NCBI GenBank assembly: GCA_026706845.1
Contig: JAPOXY010000246.1
Location: 1 to 41,484, forward strand
Direction of reading: 5' to 3'
Length of the DNA: 41,484 bases
Origin: Gemmatimonadota bacterium
GTDB lineage: Bacteria > Latescibacterota > UBA2968
Position 1 is the stretch's first letter. The number at the start of each line of letters is the position of its first letter. Shown piece by piece: positions 24,517 through 33,511 of the stretch. The notes below the pieces were generated by a model. That model was given only the letters and a program-made list of their open reading frames with translations, did not search any database and was not told the DNA's origin. A program made the translations under genes and the position numbers.

Positions 24517-25617
24517 ATGAGAATGATTCTTTTTTTTCTTGTTTTTTCTTTATTTTTAATTCCCGTCCAGGCAGAAGAATGGAGCCGGTTTCGCGGGGAT
24601 GCACAATCTTCGGGTGTTGCAAATAGTAACCTGCCCGCTGAACTGGATGTGTTGTGGACGGCACAGATCGAAATAGGGATTGAATCCACCGCCGCAATTT
24701 GGCAAGACGCGGTGTATGTGGGCGGATTGGATGAAAAGCTGTACGCTTTTGATTTTGATAGCGGTGTGCTCAAGTGGACGTATTCGGCTACGGGTGAGAT
24801 CAAATCGTCGCCATTGGTTTTCGAAAAAACCGTGTTTTTCGGCGATGGCAATGGCGTTTTTCACGCTGTTGATGCACAGACAGGTAAGGCATTGTGGACG
24901 TTTCAAACGGATGGGGAGATTATCTCGTCGGCAAATGCAACCGGGGGCCGCATCCTGTTTGGGTCTTATGATCAGTTCTTGTACTGCCTCGCGCCGGACG
25001 ACGGGTCTTTGTTGTGGAAGATAGAAACGGATGGTTATGTTCACGGGATGCCAGCTATCGCACAAGCGCATACACTGATCGCGGGTTGTGATGGTCTCTT
25101 GCGCGTTATCGATATTGCCAGTGGAAAAGAGCAATCGCAAATTGAACTCGGCGCTTATGTGGGGGCAAGTGCCGCTGTTCACCAGACGCGTGTTTATGTG
25201 GGGACTTATGAGAGCCAGGTTTTGTGCATTGATTTAAATGCAAAAGAGATTGTCTGGAGATACGAACATCCACAACGGCAATTTCCCTATGTTGCATCGC
25301 CATCCGTGACCCGAGAGCGGGTTATTGTTGCAGGGCGCGACAAGATGGTTCACGCGCTTGATCCCGATACGGGTGATGTTTTGTGGACTTATACATCCCG
25401 ATCCCGATTTGAAGCGTCTCCCGTTGTGGTGGGGGATCGCGTTTTTACAGGTACAATGGATGGAAAAATCGTGGCATTAAATCTCGAGACTGGCGAATCC
25501 GATTGGGAGTTTGTAACCGGATCGGGATTTATTGCTTCGCCCAGTGTTGCGCGCGAGCGGCTGATTATTGGCACAACAGATGGCACGTTATATTGTTTTG
25601 GAAAGGCGGAAGAATGA
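24517..25617 (+). CDS. Exported PQQ-like (BamB-like) beta-propeller protein
   Basis: The 366-residue protein has a signal peptide (cleavage probably after Ala19, PVQA-EEW). Mature residues WSRFRGDAQSSGVA begin a propeller with about seven or eight regular blades, for example AFDFDSGVLKWTYSATGEIKSSP, AVDAQTGKALWTFQTDGEIISS and ALDPDTGDVLWTY. It is the most regular of the propellers here and the closest to BamB in size, but it lacks a lipobox. ATG 24523 is an alternative start. It lies six bases after the iron alcohol dehydrogenase and overlaps the radical SAM gene by ATGA, placing it firmly in the same transcript. A scaffold or sensor role is more likely than catalysis. Confidence 0.87.
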   Translation: MRMILFFLVFSLFLIPVQAEEWSRFRGDAQSSGVANSNLPAELDVLWTAQIEIGIESTAAIWQDAVYVGGLDEKLYAFDFDSGVLKWTYSATGEIKSSPLVFEKTVFFGDGNGVFHAVDAQTGKALWTFQTDGEIISSANATGGRILFGSYDQFLYCLAPDDGSLLWKIETDGYVHGMPAIAQAHTLIAGCDGLLRVIDIASGKEQSQIELGAYVGASAAVHQTRVYVGTYESQVLCIDLNAKEIVWRYEHPQRQFPYVASPSVTRERVIVAGRDKMVHALDPDTGDVLWTYTSRSRFEASPVVVGDRVFTGTMDGKIVALNLETGESDWEFVTGSGFIASPSVARERLIIGTTDGTLYCFGKAEE

Positions 25618-26960
25618 GCGAGCAAATCCAGATTCCAGAGCCAGCGACAACCCGCAAAGTGTGGAAGGAGACAGATGTTGGTAGCGTGTTTGTTTCCAAT
25701 TATCCGCCTTACTCTTTCTGGCGCGATGAAAATACGGCGCGCATTGAAGAGATGTTGCACTCATCTGATTCGGAGGATAGAGAAACACCTCTCGGCCTTT
25801 ACCTGCATATTCCATTTTGCCGAAAACGGTGCAAGTTCTGTTATTTTCGGGTTTATACAGATCGCAATAGCGCGGAAATTCAGACGTATTTGGATGCCCT
25901 GACAAAAGAAGTGGAAGCTTATAGCACGTTGCCGCGTATTGCAGGGCGAAAATTGCACTTTGTTTATTTTGGCGGTGGCACGCCGTCTTATATCAGTGTC
26001 AAACATTTAAAGACATTGGTTGACCGGGTCAAGGCTGTGATGCCATGGGATGATGCGGAAGAAGTGGCATTTGAATGCGAACCGGGTACGCTGTCAGAAT
26101 CCAAAGTCGAGGCTATTCGAGAGATTGGCGTCACGCGTTTGAGCCTGGGATTGGAGAACTTAAACGACGATATTTTGCGGGAGAATGGTCGCGCACACGT
26201 CAGCAAAGAAATTTACAGGGCTATGCCGTGGGTCAAGGCGCAGGAATTTGTACAGGTCAATGTAGATTTAATCTCCGGTATGGTCGGAGAGACGTGGGAG
26301 ACGTGGCGAGATACGGTGCAGGGTACCATTGATCTCGACGCGGATAGCGTCACTATTTATCAGATGGAATTGCCGTTTAATACGACGTATTCAAAAGCGA
26401 TACGCGATGGGGGTGGTTTGCAGGTCGCAGATTGGGCTACCAAGCGCGCCTGGCACAATTATGCGATTGAAGAGTTTGCCAGCGCGGGCTATGAAACATC
26501 GAGTGCTTATACACTGGTGAAAAAAGGTCGTCTGAACAAATTCATCTATCGAGATGCCCTGTGGCGCAGCGCGGATCTCATCGGTGCGGGTGTGGCTTCT
26601 TTTTCACATGTGGGTGGTATGCATTTTCAAAACCAGACGCACTGGGATCCCTATATCGAAACCATTGACAAAGGACAACTTCCGATCAATCGATCTTTTG
26701 TGCCCACAAAAGACGAGCGGCTGATCAGAGAGATGATTTTGCAACTCAAGCTCGGGCGGATTGAAACAGCGTATTTTCAGGATAAATTTGGCGTCAATAT
26801 TTTGCACCAATTTGGTGATGCCTATCAGAAACTCAGGGAATACGAGATGCTGGATTTTGATTCGCAGAGTATCACTCTGAGCCGGGAGGGACTTTTGCGC
26901 GTCGATCAGTTGCTGCCCGAATTTTATCACGAAAAATATCGCAATTCGCGCTATACATAA
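25614..26960 (+). CDS. HemN/HemW-like radical SAM protein (coproporphyrinogen oxidase family)
   Basis: The protein has 448 residues from ATG 25614, which overlaps the previous stop (ATGA). The open frame begins earlier, but the overlap and the MSEQIQIPEP start are convincing. The radical SAM cluster motif is LHIPFCRKRCKFC (Cys69, Cys73, Cys76), followed by Tyr-Phe, as in HemW, without the fourth Cys of HemN. YFGGGTPSYIS, FECEPGTLS and RLSLGLEN are further HemN-family motifs. The C-terminal part has the HemN-type extension (LREYEMLDFDSQSITLSREG). Members include coproporphyrinogen oxidases, the heme chaperone HemW and heme-degrading ChuW/HutW. Its place among propellers and before a TonB receptor suggests a dedicated role. 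The reaction cannot be assigned. Confidence 0.85.
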   Translation: MSEQIQIPEPATTRKVWKETDVGSVFVSNYPPYSFWRDENTARIEEMLHSSDSEDRETPLGLYLHIPFCRKRCKFCYFRVYTDRNSAEIQTYLDALTKEVEAYSTLPRIAGRKLHFVYFGGGTPSYISVKHLKTLVDRVKAVMPWDDAEEVAFECEPGTLSESKVEAIREIGVTRLSLGLENLNDDILRENGRAHVSKEIYRAMPWVKAQEFVQVNVDLISGMVGETWETWRDTVQGTIDLDADSVTIYQMELPFNTTYSKAIRDGGGLQVADWATKRAWHNYAIEEFASAGYETSSAYTLVKKGRLNKFIYRDALWRSADLIGAGVASFSHVGGMHFQNQTHWDPYIETIDKGQLPINRSFVPTKDERLIREMILQLKLGRIETAYFQDKFGVNILHQFGDAYQKLREYEMLDFDSQSITLSREGLLRVDQLLPEFYHEKYRNSRYT

Positions 26961-26984
26961 ACAATTAATAACAATGGAGGATAT

Positions 26985-28226
26985 ATGAAATACAGGTATT
27001 ATTTGTCAATCGCCGTTGTGCTGTGCTTTTCTTCCGCACACGCGGATTGGCCTCAATGGTTGGGACCCAACCGAACGGGTATTTCTTCTGAAACGGGGTT
27101 GTTGACAACCTGGGCAAAAGAAGGGCCAAGGGTTGTGTGGGAAAAAGAACTCGGTGAGGGGTTTTCCGGTATCTCGGTCGCAGAGGGACGGGTCTATACT
27201 ATGTTCTCGGCTGGTGAAGATGAATTTGCCGTTTGCCTCGATGAAGAAACGGGTGAGGAAATCTGGCGTTTCAGGACCGGTGCCAAATACTATGAGCGGC
27301 AAGGTGGAAATGGCCCCCGTTCTCAGCCCACTGTAGATGGCGATCGGGTTTTTGTGCTCAGTGCAGAAGGCTGGTTGTACGCGCTCAATGCAAAAGATGG
27401 GAAAAAACTGTGGCTGGTCGATCTCTACGATGGATTGGGCAGTCGCGTGCCAAAATTTGGTTTTTCGACGTCGCCGCTGGTCGAAGGCGATTTGTTGCTT
27501 TTAGAGGTTGGCACACGGCAAGGGACGTTTATCGCTTTGAATAAGACAAATGGCGCTGTCAAGTGGGCGTCTCAAAACGACATCGTGTCTTATTCATCGC
27601 CTATTGCTGTAGATATTGCGGGTATTCGTCAGGTGGTTTTTATTTCGGGCGAAGCCGCGGTTGGGCTTTCTCCCACGGATGGCTCGCTCTTCTGGCGATT
27701 TCCCTGGTACACATCTTATGATCTGAATGTTGCTACGCCAATTTTAGTGCCTCCAGATCGCATATTTATTTCTTCGGGCTATGACCATGGGGCAGCTCTG
27801 TTGCAAATATCCCGGGAGGGAGATGGTCTGAGTGTAAAAAAGGTGTGGGAAAGCCGCGGTATGAAAAATCATTTTGGTACATCGCTTCTGATCGGCGACT
27901 ATATCTACGGTTTTGACAATGCAATTTTGAAATGTATTGAAGCAGAGACTGGCAAAGAACAGTGGAAACACCGGGGGTATGGCAAAGGGACGCTTATTTA
28001 TGCCGATGGACAGTTGATTATTTTGAGCGATAAAGGCAAACTCGCATTGGCAGACGCATCGCCCACAGAGTTTCGGGAAAAGGCCAGAGCACAAGTGCTA
28101 TCGGGCAAGTGCTGGACACCACCAACACTTGCCAATGGGAAAATTTTTGTGAGGGATATGCACAGGATTGTATGCATGAATGTATCGGGCATGCAGGCGA
28201 AACCTGTGGACACGGAGAGCGAATAA
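26985..28226 (+). CDS. Exported PQQ-like beta-propeller protein
   Basis: The 413-residue protein has a signal peptide (cleavage probably after Ala20, SSAHA-DWP). The mature start WPQWLGPNRTGISSETGLL is the classic opening of secreted propellers annotated as PQQ-like. Blades follow: CLDEETGEEIWRFRTG, ALNAKDGKKLWLVDLY, ALNKTNGAVKWASQ and CIEAETGKEQWKHRG. It shares layout and loop motifs (ISSGYDHGAALLQI; LALADASPTEF) with the membrane-anchored propeller at the right end (FVSTGYGIGSELIQI; VLVDASPDEH), so the two are paralogues. AATGGAGG precedes the ATG. It lies between the radical SAM and TonB-receptor genes. No vicinal Cys pair is seen. Confidence 0.87.
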   Translation: MKYRYYLSIAVVLCFSSAHADWPQWLGPNRTGISSETGLLTTWAKEGPRVVWEKELGEGFSGISVAEGRVYTMFSAGEDEFAVCLDEETGEEIWRFRTGAKYYERQGGNGPRSQPTVDGDRVFVLSAEGWLYALNAKDGKKLWLVDLYDGLGSRVPKFGFSTSPLVEGDLLLLEVGTRQGTFIALNKTNGAVKWASQNDIVSYSSPIAVDIAGIRQVVFISGEAAVGLSPTDGSLFWRFPWYTSYDLNVATPILVPPDRIFISSGYDHGAALLQISREGDGLSVKKVWESRGMKNHFGTSLLIGDYIYGFDNAILKCIEAETGKEQWKHRGYGKGTLIYADGQLIILSDKGKLALADASPTEFREKARAQVLSGKCWTPPTLANGKIFVRDMHRIVCMNVSGMQAKPVDTESE

Positions 28227-28271
28227 TAGTCGGAAAAGGCCGGGGGACAACCGATAACCGGAGAAGCCGCT

Positions 28272-30395
28272 ATGAATTATTTGCAACAGCTTTTGATTTT
28301 TGTCTGTGTTTTGAGCATGATTAGCAGTCCCATTTTTGCTGAGAATGCAGAAGAGGAGGGGAAGGAAGAGGAAGAACTGCCGGTTTATGCGGGGGAAGAG
28401 ATTGTGGTGACGGAGAGCAAGGAAAAAGTGCCTACCGTGAGCACTATTGCGACGAAGGTTCCCATTCCAATCCGCTTGACACCGGCGAGTATCGGTGTAG
28501 TCAATCACGGGTTGTTTCAACATCAAAGCGGCGTGGTTTTGGGAGATGCACTGCGAAATGTGAGCGGGGTCAATATCCAGACCGTATTTGGCGTTACGGA
28601 TTTCTTTGTCATTCGCGGATTCGATTCGCTTTCCAGCGGGCTGGTGCTCACCGATGGTGCATCGGAGCCGGAAGCCACGTTTTACAATCTTTACAATCTG
28701 GAGCGCGTGGAGGTGCTCAAGGGTCCGGGGGCATTTTTATATGGCGGTAACCCGCTTTCTGGATCGGTGAATCTGAGTCGCAAACAACCGATTTTTACAA
28801 ATGTGTTTCAGGTCGGAGGTTCTTACGGCCCGTACAGGACAGGGCGCGGAACAGTGGATGCAAATTGGGCGGATATCGATCAGGGTATTGCCCTGCGCGT
28901 CAATGCACTACGGCAGGTATCTGACAGCTATCGAGACGATAAAGACAGCGGTTTGTGGGCTGTGAATCCCGCAGTGACATGGCGGCCCAGTGACAAAACC
29001 ACAGTGACCGCCAATTTTGAATATGTCACCAGCAGGTACAAATCGGATTCGGGGCTGCCCATTATTAATGGGGCGGTCGCAGATGTGCCGCGTACACAAT
29101 CGTATCAATCGCCTTTTGATGCGTCAGATCAAGATATTTATCGGGCGCGCGTCGATCTTCAGTCGCGCTTATCGCAGCGGGCCACGCTTCGCAACAAGCT
29201 CTATTACACCGATTTTTCATGGGTGTCTCAGGGCACATTGTTCAGCGGCGTCTTTCCCAATGCCCAGGGGAGTCTGGACATCGTGCGCTCACTTGTTCTT
29301 CTGGACGACCGTCAGCAAGTGTTGGGCAATCAGTTTGAACTGCTTTCTACATTCCGCACGGGCCACGTAGAACACACCCTGCTTACCGGACTGGAATTGA
29401 TGCAGTGGAAAGACAAATTTACCTTAGATGTGGCTGCTTTGCCCAATATCGACGTGTTCAACCCCGTGGAGACCGCGAACACGAGCCAACCTCATTTTAT
29501 TATTCCAGGACAATCGCAGGGGGCGGATTCAAAAAGCCGCGTTGTCGCGCCTTATGTCGTGAATCGCATTGTTTTTTGTCCATGCTATCAGGCATTTGTG
29601 GGCGTGCGATACGACCGCATTGATTACGATGATCCCCTGACTTCCACGTCTCGCAATTACAACAAACTGAGTCCTATGGCTGGCATGGTGGTTTCTTTTA
29701 CGAAGGATCTCTCGTTTTACGCCAATGTCGGCAGAGCCTTTGCACCTCCTTCCAGTCAGGTAGCTGGCCCGAGAGAGACAGAAGAGAGTTTCCAGATGGA
29801 AGTGGGCGCGAAAAAATACCTGTTGGATAACCGCCTGCACGCGAGCCTCGCAGTTTATCATTTGACAAAAAACAATATTGGCATTCCCGATGCAACGGGT
29901 GTTACAAAACAAGATGGGGACCAGAGGTCTCGCGGTCTTGAGCTGGAAGTGATGATGCGCCCCGTGAGAAATTGGCACACATTTTTATCCTACTCATTTT
30001 CCAATGCCAAACTCACTCGCTTTGCCGAGTTTGTTCCCGTGTTCACGCAAACGGGAGTTACATACCAGCTTATGGATCGTTCGGGAAATAGGGCGGCTTT
30101 TTCGCCGCGTCATATTTTTAATGTGTGGACGGCGAGAGGATTTGACAACGGATTGGAATTTGGGATTGGCGCGCGCTATGTTGCCAGCCAGTTTATTGCC
30201 GAAGACAATCAATTTCAGATTGGGAATGTGCTGACGCTGGATGCCTCGGTGTCTTATGCGTACAGGCTGCTAAAATTTCGCATTAACGCCAAAAATTTGA
30301 CCAATCAGGAATACGAAACGCGCGGCTTTGGCTCCGCTTCAATTATTCCGGCCAATCCATTTGGCCTGTACTGTGCTTTTGAAGTCAATATTTGA
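28272..30395 (+). CDS. TonB-dependent outer-membrane receptor (siderophore-receptor-like)
   Basis: The 707-residue protein has a signal peptide (probably ending at Ala23), an acidic linker and a TonB-box-like EEIVVTES near residues 42-49. The plug domain follows (about 80-190): LGDALRNVSGVNIQ, FFVIRGFDS, LVLTDGASEP, LERVEVLKGPGAFLYGGNPLSGSVN. The rest forms a 22-strand barrel pattern with FVGVRYDRIDYDD, YANVGRAFAPP and INAKNLTNQEYETRGFG. This layout fits siderophore-type receptors (PF07715/PF00593), which take up iron complexes, cobalamin or other large ligands across the outer membrane. The last residue is Ile rather than the usual aromatic. No TonB/ExbBD or periplasmic binding protein lies nearby. 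GGAG precedes the ATG. Confidence 0.92.
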   Translation: MNYLQQLLIFVCVLSMISSPIFAENAEEEGKEEEELPVYAGEEIVVTESKEKVPTVSTIATKVPIPIRLTPASIGVVNHGLFQHQSGVVLGDALRNVSGVNIQTVFGVTDFFVIRGFDSLSSGLVLTDGASEPEATFYNLYNLERVEVLKGPGAFLYGGNPLSGSVNLSRKQPIFTNVFQVGGSYGPYRTGRGTVDANWADIDQGIALRVNALRQVSDSYRDDKDSGLWAVNPAVTWRPSDKTTVTANFEYVTSRYKSDSGLPIINGAVADVPRTQSYQSPFDASDQDIYRARVDLQSRLSQRATLRNKLYYTDFSWVSQGTLFSGVFPNAQGSLDIVRSLVLLDDRQQVLGNQFELLSTFRTGHVEHTLLTGLELMQWKDKFTLDVAALPNIDVFNPVETANTSQPHFIIPGQSQGADSKSRVVAPYVVNRIVFCPCYQAFVGVRYDRIDYDDPLTSTSRNYNKLSPMAGMVVSFTKDLSFYANVGRAFAPPSSQVAGPRETEESFQMEVGAKKYLLDNRLHASLAVYHLTKNNIGIPDATGVTKQDGDQRSRGLELEVMMRPVRNWHTFLSYSFSNAKLTRFAEFVPVFTQTGVTYQLMDRSGNRAAFSPRHIFNVWTARGFDNGLEFGIGARYVASQFIAEDNQFQIGNVLTLDASVSYAYRLLKFRINAKNLTNQEYETRGFGSASIIPANPFGLYCAFEVNI

Positions 30396-30398
30396 ACT

Positions 30399-31667
30399 AT
30401 GCCCGACTTGACCCCAGACCGAAATGCGCTTTGGCAGCGGCAGTTGAAGCGGTTGCGAGGTATGCTGTCTTCAGTGCTGAATGGCAATGATTTTTATCGC
30501 AATAAGTTGAATCGAGCGGGTATTTATCGACCCGAGGATATTCAGACGCGCGATGATTACAGGCGATTGCCCTTCACGACCAAAGAGGAATTTTCAGCAG
30601 ATCAGATGGCGTATCCTCCTTATGGCAGCAATCTGACGTTTCCGCCAGATCACTATGTCCGTGTCCATCAAACATCGGGGACTACGGGAGAGCCTTTGAA
30701 CTGGTTGGATACGGTAGAGAGTTGGGATTGGTTTGCGCGCTGCTGGACTTATGTGTATCGCGGGGCGGGCGTGACGGCAAATGACAGGATGTTTTTTGCC
30801 TTTTCCTTTGGCCCTTTTATCGGATTCTGGACCGGGCATGAGAGTGCGCGTTTAATGGGTGCAATGTCTATCTCTGGGGGATCTATGTCGTCGATCCAGC
30901 GTTTGCAGGCGATCCAGGATCATCGGGTTACTGTTCTGATCTGTACGCCGACGTATGCCCTGCATCTGGCAGAGGTGGCTGAGGCCGAAGGTTTTGATAT
31001 TGCAGGTGGGAGTGTTCAGACTACAATTCACGCAGGCGAACCCGGCGCGGGGTTGCCTGCGACCAGACGACGCATTGAGCAGGTCTGGGGCGCGCGTTGT
31101 TACGACCACGCCGGAGCGACTGAGGTGGGTGCGTGGGGATTTGAATGTGCGTTTCGAGATGGCATGCATATAAACGAATCTGAATTTATTTGCGAAGTGA
31201 TCGATCCCAATACGGGCGAACAAGCGAGAGAGGGTGAGTTGGTGCTCACCAATTTGGGACGCGCTGGCATGCCGGTTATTCGCTATCGCACGGGAGATCG
31301 CGTAAAGCTGCATGCGGGAATATGTGATTGCGGTTCGAGTTTCTCGCGTCTGGAAGGGGGCGTGATTGGACGTATCGACGATGCGTTGATTGTCCGCGGC
31401 GTCAATTTTTATCCCAGCGCGATTGAAAATATCGTGCGGGGATTTCCCGAAGTGACCGAGTTTGCAGTGGATATTTATCGACAACGCGAAATGGATGATA
31501 TGAAAATTCGCATCGAATTAAATGGCGGAGAGGCGGGTGCAATTTCCGAGGCGATAGGTAGAGAGGTGCGACATATTCTGGGCATACGCGCCAGCGTTCA
31601 AACCGTGCCGCACAATACGTTGCCGAGATTTGAACTTAAAGCGAGACGGTTTACAGATCATCGTTAA
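30399..31667 (+). CDS. Phenylacetate-CoA ligase (PaaK)-like acyl-CoA synthetase
   Basis: The 422-residue full-length ANL enzyme has the A3 loop QTSGTTGEP (92-99), HAGEPGAG, CYDHAGATEVG (A5), YRTGDRV (A7), GRIDDALIVRGVNFYPSAIE (hinge) and the C-terminal LPRFELKARRF whose Lys414 would catalyse adenylation. PaaK-type enzymes activate aryl or other carboxylates as CoA thioesters using ATP. A Cys pair in ICDCGSSF may bind zinc. Unlike the first adenylating enzyme in this window it keeps its C-terminal domain. Its ATG is three bases after the TonB-receptor stop and has no clear ribosome site, so coupling is likely. The substrate is not evident. Confidence 0.88.
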   Translation: MPDLTPDRNALWQRQLKRLRGMLSSVLNGNDFYRNKLNRAGIYRPEDIQTRDDYRRLPFTTKEEFSADQMAYPPYGSNLTFPPDHYVRVHQTSGTTGEPLNWLDTVESWDWFARCWTYVYRGAGVTANDRMFFAFSFGPFIGFWTGHESARLMGAMSISGGSMSSIQRLQAIQDHRVTVLICTPTYALHLAEVAEAEGFDIAGGSVQTTIHAGEPGAGLPATRRRIEQVWGARCYDHAGATEVGAWGFECAFRDGMHINESEFICEVIDPNTGEQAREGELVLTNLGRAGMPVIRYRTGDRVKLHAGICDCGSSFSRLEGGVIGRIDDALIVRGVNFYPSAIENIVRGFPEVTEFAVDIYRQREMDDMKIRIELNGGEAGAISEAIGREVRHILGIRASVQTVPHNTLPRFELKARRFTDHR

Positions 31668-31670
31668 AAA

Positions 31671-31733
31671 GCAACCACAGAAGAAACGCGAGTAATTTGA
31701 GCGTTTCACACGGATAAACATAGATAAAAGGAG
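31671..31733 (+). repeat. Dispersed repeat, copy C (immediately upstream of the RelBE-like pair)
   Basis: It begins GCAACCACAG and ends with CACACGGATAAACATAGATAA, matching copies A and B in type, with an unrelated insertion or strong divergence in the middle. Its 3' end supplies the AAGGAG ribosome site of the antitoxin gene. It fills most of the 74-base gap after the PaaK-like gene. Confidence 0.5.
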
Positions 31734-31741
31734 ATAAAGAT

Positions 31742-31960
31742 ATGACCGATCTTCTTACCAAAGCATTTAAAGAAGCGCAAAAACTTCCCGAAAAATCACA
31801 GGATGCACTTGCGGAGCAATTATTAAAAGATATTGAAGATGAGATTCGATGGGATGAATCTCTGGCAAAATCTCCCGATGTGCTTGCCGCACTTGCAGAT
31901 AAAGCTAGAGAGGAATATAGAGCGGGGCGTACAAAAGAAATGGGTTTTGATGAACTGTGA
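31742..31960 (+). CDS. RelB-like antitoxin
   Basis: This 72-residue acidic helical protein contains LPEKSQDALAEQLLKDIEDEIRWDESLA and ends EEYRAGRTKEMGFDEL. This is the standard pattern of small antitoxins paired with RelE/ParE toxins (sequence around LPxxxQDALAxxLL, then W-D-E, then EEYRAGRT). AAGGAG lies eight bases before the ATG. The stop overlaps the toxin GTG start as GTGA. Confidence 0.85.
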   Translation: MTDLLTKAFKEAQKLPEKSQDALAEQLLKDIEDEIRWDESLAKSPDVLAALADKAREEYRAGRTKEMGFDEL

Positions 31961-32226
31961 CTTCCCAACTAACACGAGACTTCATCAGGTGCTTCCAAAA
32001 ATTACCCGACAGAGTCAAGGTAATTGCGCGAAAAAATTATAAACTTTGGAAGGAAAATATAGCGCATCCCAGCCTTGAGTTTAAGCGAGTGCATCCAACG
32101 CAAGCAATCTACTCTGTAAGAATAGGAATGGGTTGGCGCGCGCTGGGCATTGTGGTAGATAATGTTATCCTGTGGTTCTGGATTGGACCACATAGTGAAT
32201 ACGACACATTAGTGAGGAACTTTTAG
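31957..32226 (+). CDS. RelE/ParE-superfamily toxin
   Basis: The 89-residue toxin starts with GTG overlapping the antitoxin stop. The pattern TRDFIRCFQKLPDRVKVIARKNYKLW, then HPSLEFKRVHPTQAIYSVRIGMGWRALGI, and the end FWIGPHSEYDTLV is typical of ParE/RelE-like small toxins related to HigB. RelE-type members cut mRNA on the ribosome; ParE-type members poison gyrase, and the sequence does not decide between them. The pair separates the PaaK-like gene from the flavoprotein gene and may be a passenger in the cluster. Confidence 0.87.
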   Translation: MTSQLTRDFIRCFQKLPDRVKVIARKNYKLWKENIAHPSLEFKRVHPTQAIYSVRIGMGWRALGIVVDNVILWFWIGPHSEYDTLVRNF

Positions 32227-32236
32227 GAACTATTTC

Positions 32237-33496
32237 ATGATCTCAGATCAATACGATGTCATTGTCATAGGCGGGGGACCTGCGGGAAGCACGACAGCCG
32301 CACTGGTCGCTGAATACGGTCACCGCGTGTTGTTGCTGGAGCGGGAGGAGTTTCCCAGGTTTCAGATTGGCGAGTCCCTGATGCCGGGTACTTACTGGTC
32401 ATTCAAGCGGTTGGGGCTGCTCGACAAGCTAAAAAAAAGTGCGTTTGTCAAAAAATACAGTGTTCAGTTTTTCAGCGGATCGGGAAAAGGCTCTGCGCCA
32501 TTTTATTTTCACTTACACGATCCCCACGAAAGTTCGATTACATATCAGGTGTTGCGCAGCGAATTTGATCTTATGATGATGGACAATGCCCGCGAGAAAG
32601 GCGCTGAGATCGTACAAGGGGCGAGTGTGCATCAGGTGCATTTTAGTGGAGAGCACGCAACGGGTGTTCAGGTAAGATGCCGCGATGGACGGATTCAAGA
32701 TGTATCTGCCAGTGTTATTGTAGATGCGACGGGGCGAAGCGCGCTTATTTCGCGAAGGCTAAAGACCAAGACGATTGAGCCAGAGCTAAAAAAGGCGTCT
32801 ATTTTCACGCACTACAAAGGCGCGTTCCGCGATGAGGGTATTGACGAAGGCGCAACGCTGATTTTACATACGCAAGACAAGGATTCCTGGTTCTGGTACA
32901 TCCCGCTGGCAGATGATGTGGTCAGCGTGGGTGTTGTTGGGGGATTGGATTATTTGTTACAGAACCGCAAGAGAACTCCCCAGGAAATTTTTGAAGAAGA
33001 GTTAGCAAAGTGTATCCGCATGCGAGAACGGCTCGCAGGGGCCGAGCAGCTATTTCCGATGAAAGTCACGCAGGACTTTTCATACCGATCCAATACTGTC
33101 GCGGGTGAGGGATGGGTGCTGGTAGGCGATGCTTTTGGTTTTATAGATCCCGTTTATTCTTCAGGTGTGTTTCTCGCACTCAAATCGGGCGAGATGGCCG
33201 CTGATGCGATCCACGAGGCCATTGAAAAACGCGATTTCTCTGCGGATCAACTCGGCAAATGGGGACCAGAATTTCTACCAGGTATGGAGGCGATTCGCAA
33301 ATTGGTCTATGCTTTTTATACCAAAGATTTCAGTTTTGCCAAATTTTTAAAAGCGCATCCAGAATGTATAGATGGCATTATCAATATCTTAAAAGGCAAT
33401 GTCTATCGCGAGGATGTCACTCCTATTTTTGAGCCTATGGGGCAAATGTGTGATCTGCCCGAGACTGTGGATCACTATGCTGAGGTATCCGCTTAA
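32237..33496 (+). CDS. FAD-dependent monooxygenase/halogenase-like flavoprotein with WxWxIP motif
   Basis: The 419-residue flavoprotein has the FAD-binding GxGxxG motif (IGGGPAGS, 11-18), PRFQIGESLMPG and, near residue 305, GDAFGFIDPVYSSGVFLALKSG. Residues 218-223 read WFWYIP, matching the WxWxIP signature of flavin-dependent halogenases, and Lys72 or Lys73 in FVKKYSVQF lies where the halogenase catalytic Lys is expected. Geranylgeranyl-reductase-like and other members of the same superfamily share parts of this pattern, so halogenation is a hypothesis. No flavin reductase gene is nearby. AGGAAC precedes the ATG by eight bases. It follows the toxin gene by ten bases and precedes a glycosyltransferase. 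Confidence 0.8.
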   Translation: MISDQYDVIVIGGGPAGSTTAALVAEYGHRVLLLEREEFPRFQIGESLMPGTYWSFKRLGLLDKLKKSAFVKKYSVQFFSGSGKGSAPFYFHLHDPHESSITYQVLRSEFDLMMMDNAREKGAEIVQGASVHQVHFSGEHATGVQVRCRDGRIQDVSASVIVDATGRSALISRRLKTKTIEPELKKASIFTHYKGAFRDEGIDEGATLILHTQDKDSWFWYIPLADDVVSVGVVGGLDYLLQNRKRTPQEIFEEELAKCIRMRERLAGAEQLFPMKVTQDFSYRSNTVAGEGWVLVGDAFGFIDPVYSSGVFLALKSGEMAADAIHEAIEKRDFSADQLGKWGPEFLPGMEAIRKLVYAFYTKDFSFAKFLKAHPECIDGIINILKGNVYREDVTPIFEPMGQMCDLPETVDHYAEVSA

Positions 33497-33511
33497 ACGG
33501 GATTGCTGTAT

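Noticed and set aside
25614-26960. Assignment as HemN (oxygen-independent coproporphyrinogen oxidase)
   Set aside because: The fourth Cys of the HemN CxxxCxxCxC motif is missing and no heme biosynthesis genes adjoin; only the broader family is supported.
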